DNA of 5,601 nucleotides from JBHJOF01 sp050330055. Lineage in GTDB: Bacteria > Pseudomonadota > Alphaproteobacteria > Kiloniellales > JAKSDN01. A program made the translations under genes and the position numbers. This document shows positions 5,482 to 5,601 of this stretch, in pieces. Numbering within the stretch: position 1 is the stretch's first letter; each line of letters opens with the position of its first letter. Location: assembly GCA_050330055.1 (NCBI GenBank), contig JBHJOF010000040.1:1-5601 (forward strand), written 5' to 3'. The notes under the pieces were generated by a model, which was given only the letters and a program-made list of their open reading frames with translations, searched no databases and was not told the DNA's origin.

Positions 5482-5520
5482 GGCGCTTCGCGCCAGCCCC
5501 CCACCCGGCGCTACGCGCCG
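5482..5520. repeat. Pair of small REP-like palindromes
   Basis: GGCGCTTCGCGCC (5482-5494) and CGGCGCTACGCGCCG (5506-5520) are two tight hairpins with 3-base loops and nearly the same core, 11 bases apart. They directly adjoin the larger palindromes to the right. The combination resembles intergenic palindromic repeat families that are common in alphaproteobacteria. Confidence 0.7.
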
Positions 5521-5598
5521 ACCTCCCCCTCAAGGGGGGAGGTGAACAAAGGGCGCAGGCCTTGGATTTTGTTGCCCTCCCCCCTTGAGGGGGAGGGT
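5521..5598. repeat. Inverted pair of 23-bp palindromes (REP/BIME-like element)
   Basis: The palindrome at 5521-5543 (ACCTCCCCCT...GGAGGT) and that at 5575-5597 (CCCTCCCCCC...GAGGG) match in 21 of 23 bases when one is reverse-complemented. Inside them AACAAA (5545-5550) pairs with TTTGTT (5568-5573), leaving a 17-base loop. The whole makes a stem of about 30 bp built from two self-complementary arms. This is the build of a bacterial interspersed mosaic element or a small non-autonomous element. The element may continue past the right edge. Confidence 0.78.
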
Positions 5599-5601
5599 TG
5601 G

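Noticed and set aside
5521..5598. CRISPR array
   Set aside because: There are only two palindromic units, in opposite orientation, with a single 31-base interval and no further repeats or cas genes.

Overview
The window is very GC-rich, with dense coding, mostly GGC/CTG/GCC-type codons and an alphaproteobacterial flavour (LeuA of the 'DTTLRDGEQAPGFSM' type, CCTCCCCC...GGGGGAGG intergenic palindromes). The genus cannot be told from the sequence; Rhodospirillales-like is an inference.

Layout from left to right. Bases 1-252 (minus) hold the N-terminal 84 codons of a 2-isopropylmalate synthase (leuA), which runs off the left edge and carries an unusual repeat-encoded, charged N-terminal extension. 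Bases 253-755 carry no large gene but do hold regulatory structure. A short leader-peptide ORF (334-468, minus) ends in four consecutive Leu codons, then Ile-Cys-Pro-stop. A strong hairpin starts at its stop codon. The Leu-codon segment is complementary to the segment just upstream of the leuA start. This looks like leucine-responsive attenuation, and because there is no U-tract, translational control is the better-fitting model. A candidate leuA promoter (636-663) and a four-copy G-rich tandem repeat (699-744, in front of the next gene) complete the region.

Bases 756-1961 (plus) encode a predicted alpha/beta-hydrolase lipoprotein. It converges on, and overlaps by 4 bp, a large minus-strand gene (1958-4711). 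That gene encodes a three-part enzyme: acyl-adenylating ligase, acyl carrier protein, and PlsC/LPLAT-type acyltransferase. The order suggests one polypeptide that activates a fatty acid, holds it on its own carrier arm and transfers it to a lysophospholipid-type acceptor. The hydrolase next door could release or turn over acyl esters, but that link rests only on adjacency.

Between the fusion gene and the next gene (4774-4855) lies a degenerate plus-strand copy, about 88% identical over about 83 bp, of an internal piece of the hydrolase gene. It has two one-base deletions, so it is a relic of a duplicated paralogue. Bases 4872-5294 (minus) encode a YCII/DGPF-domain protein. The right end (5482-5598) is a cluster of REP-like palindromes, including two near-identical 23-bp palindromes in inverted orientation.

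The strongest candidates for something not already described are the leuA leader with its start-region-sequestering complementarity, the ligase-ACP-acyltransferase fusion, and the hydrolase relic on the far side of the fusion gene.
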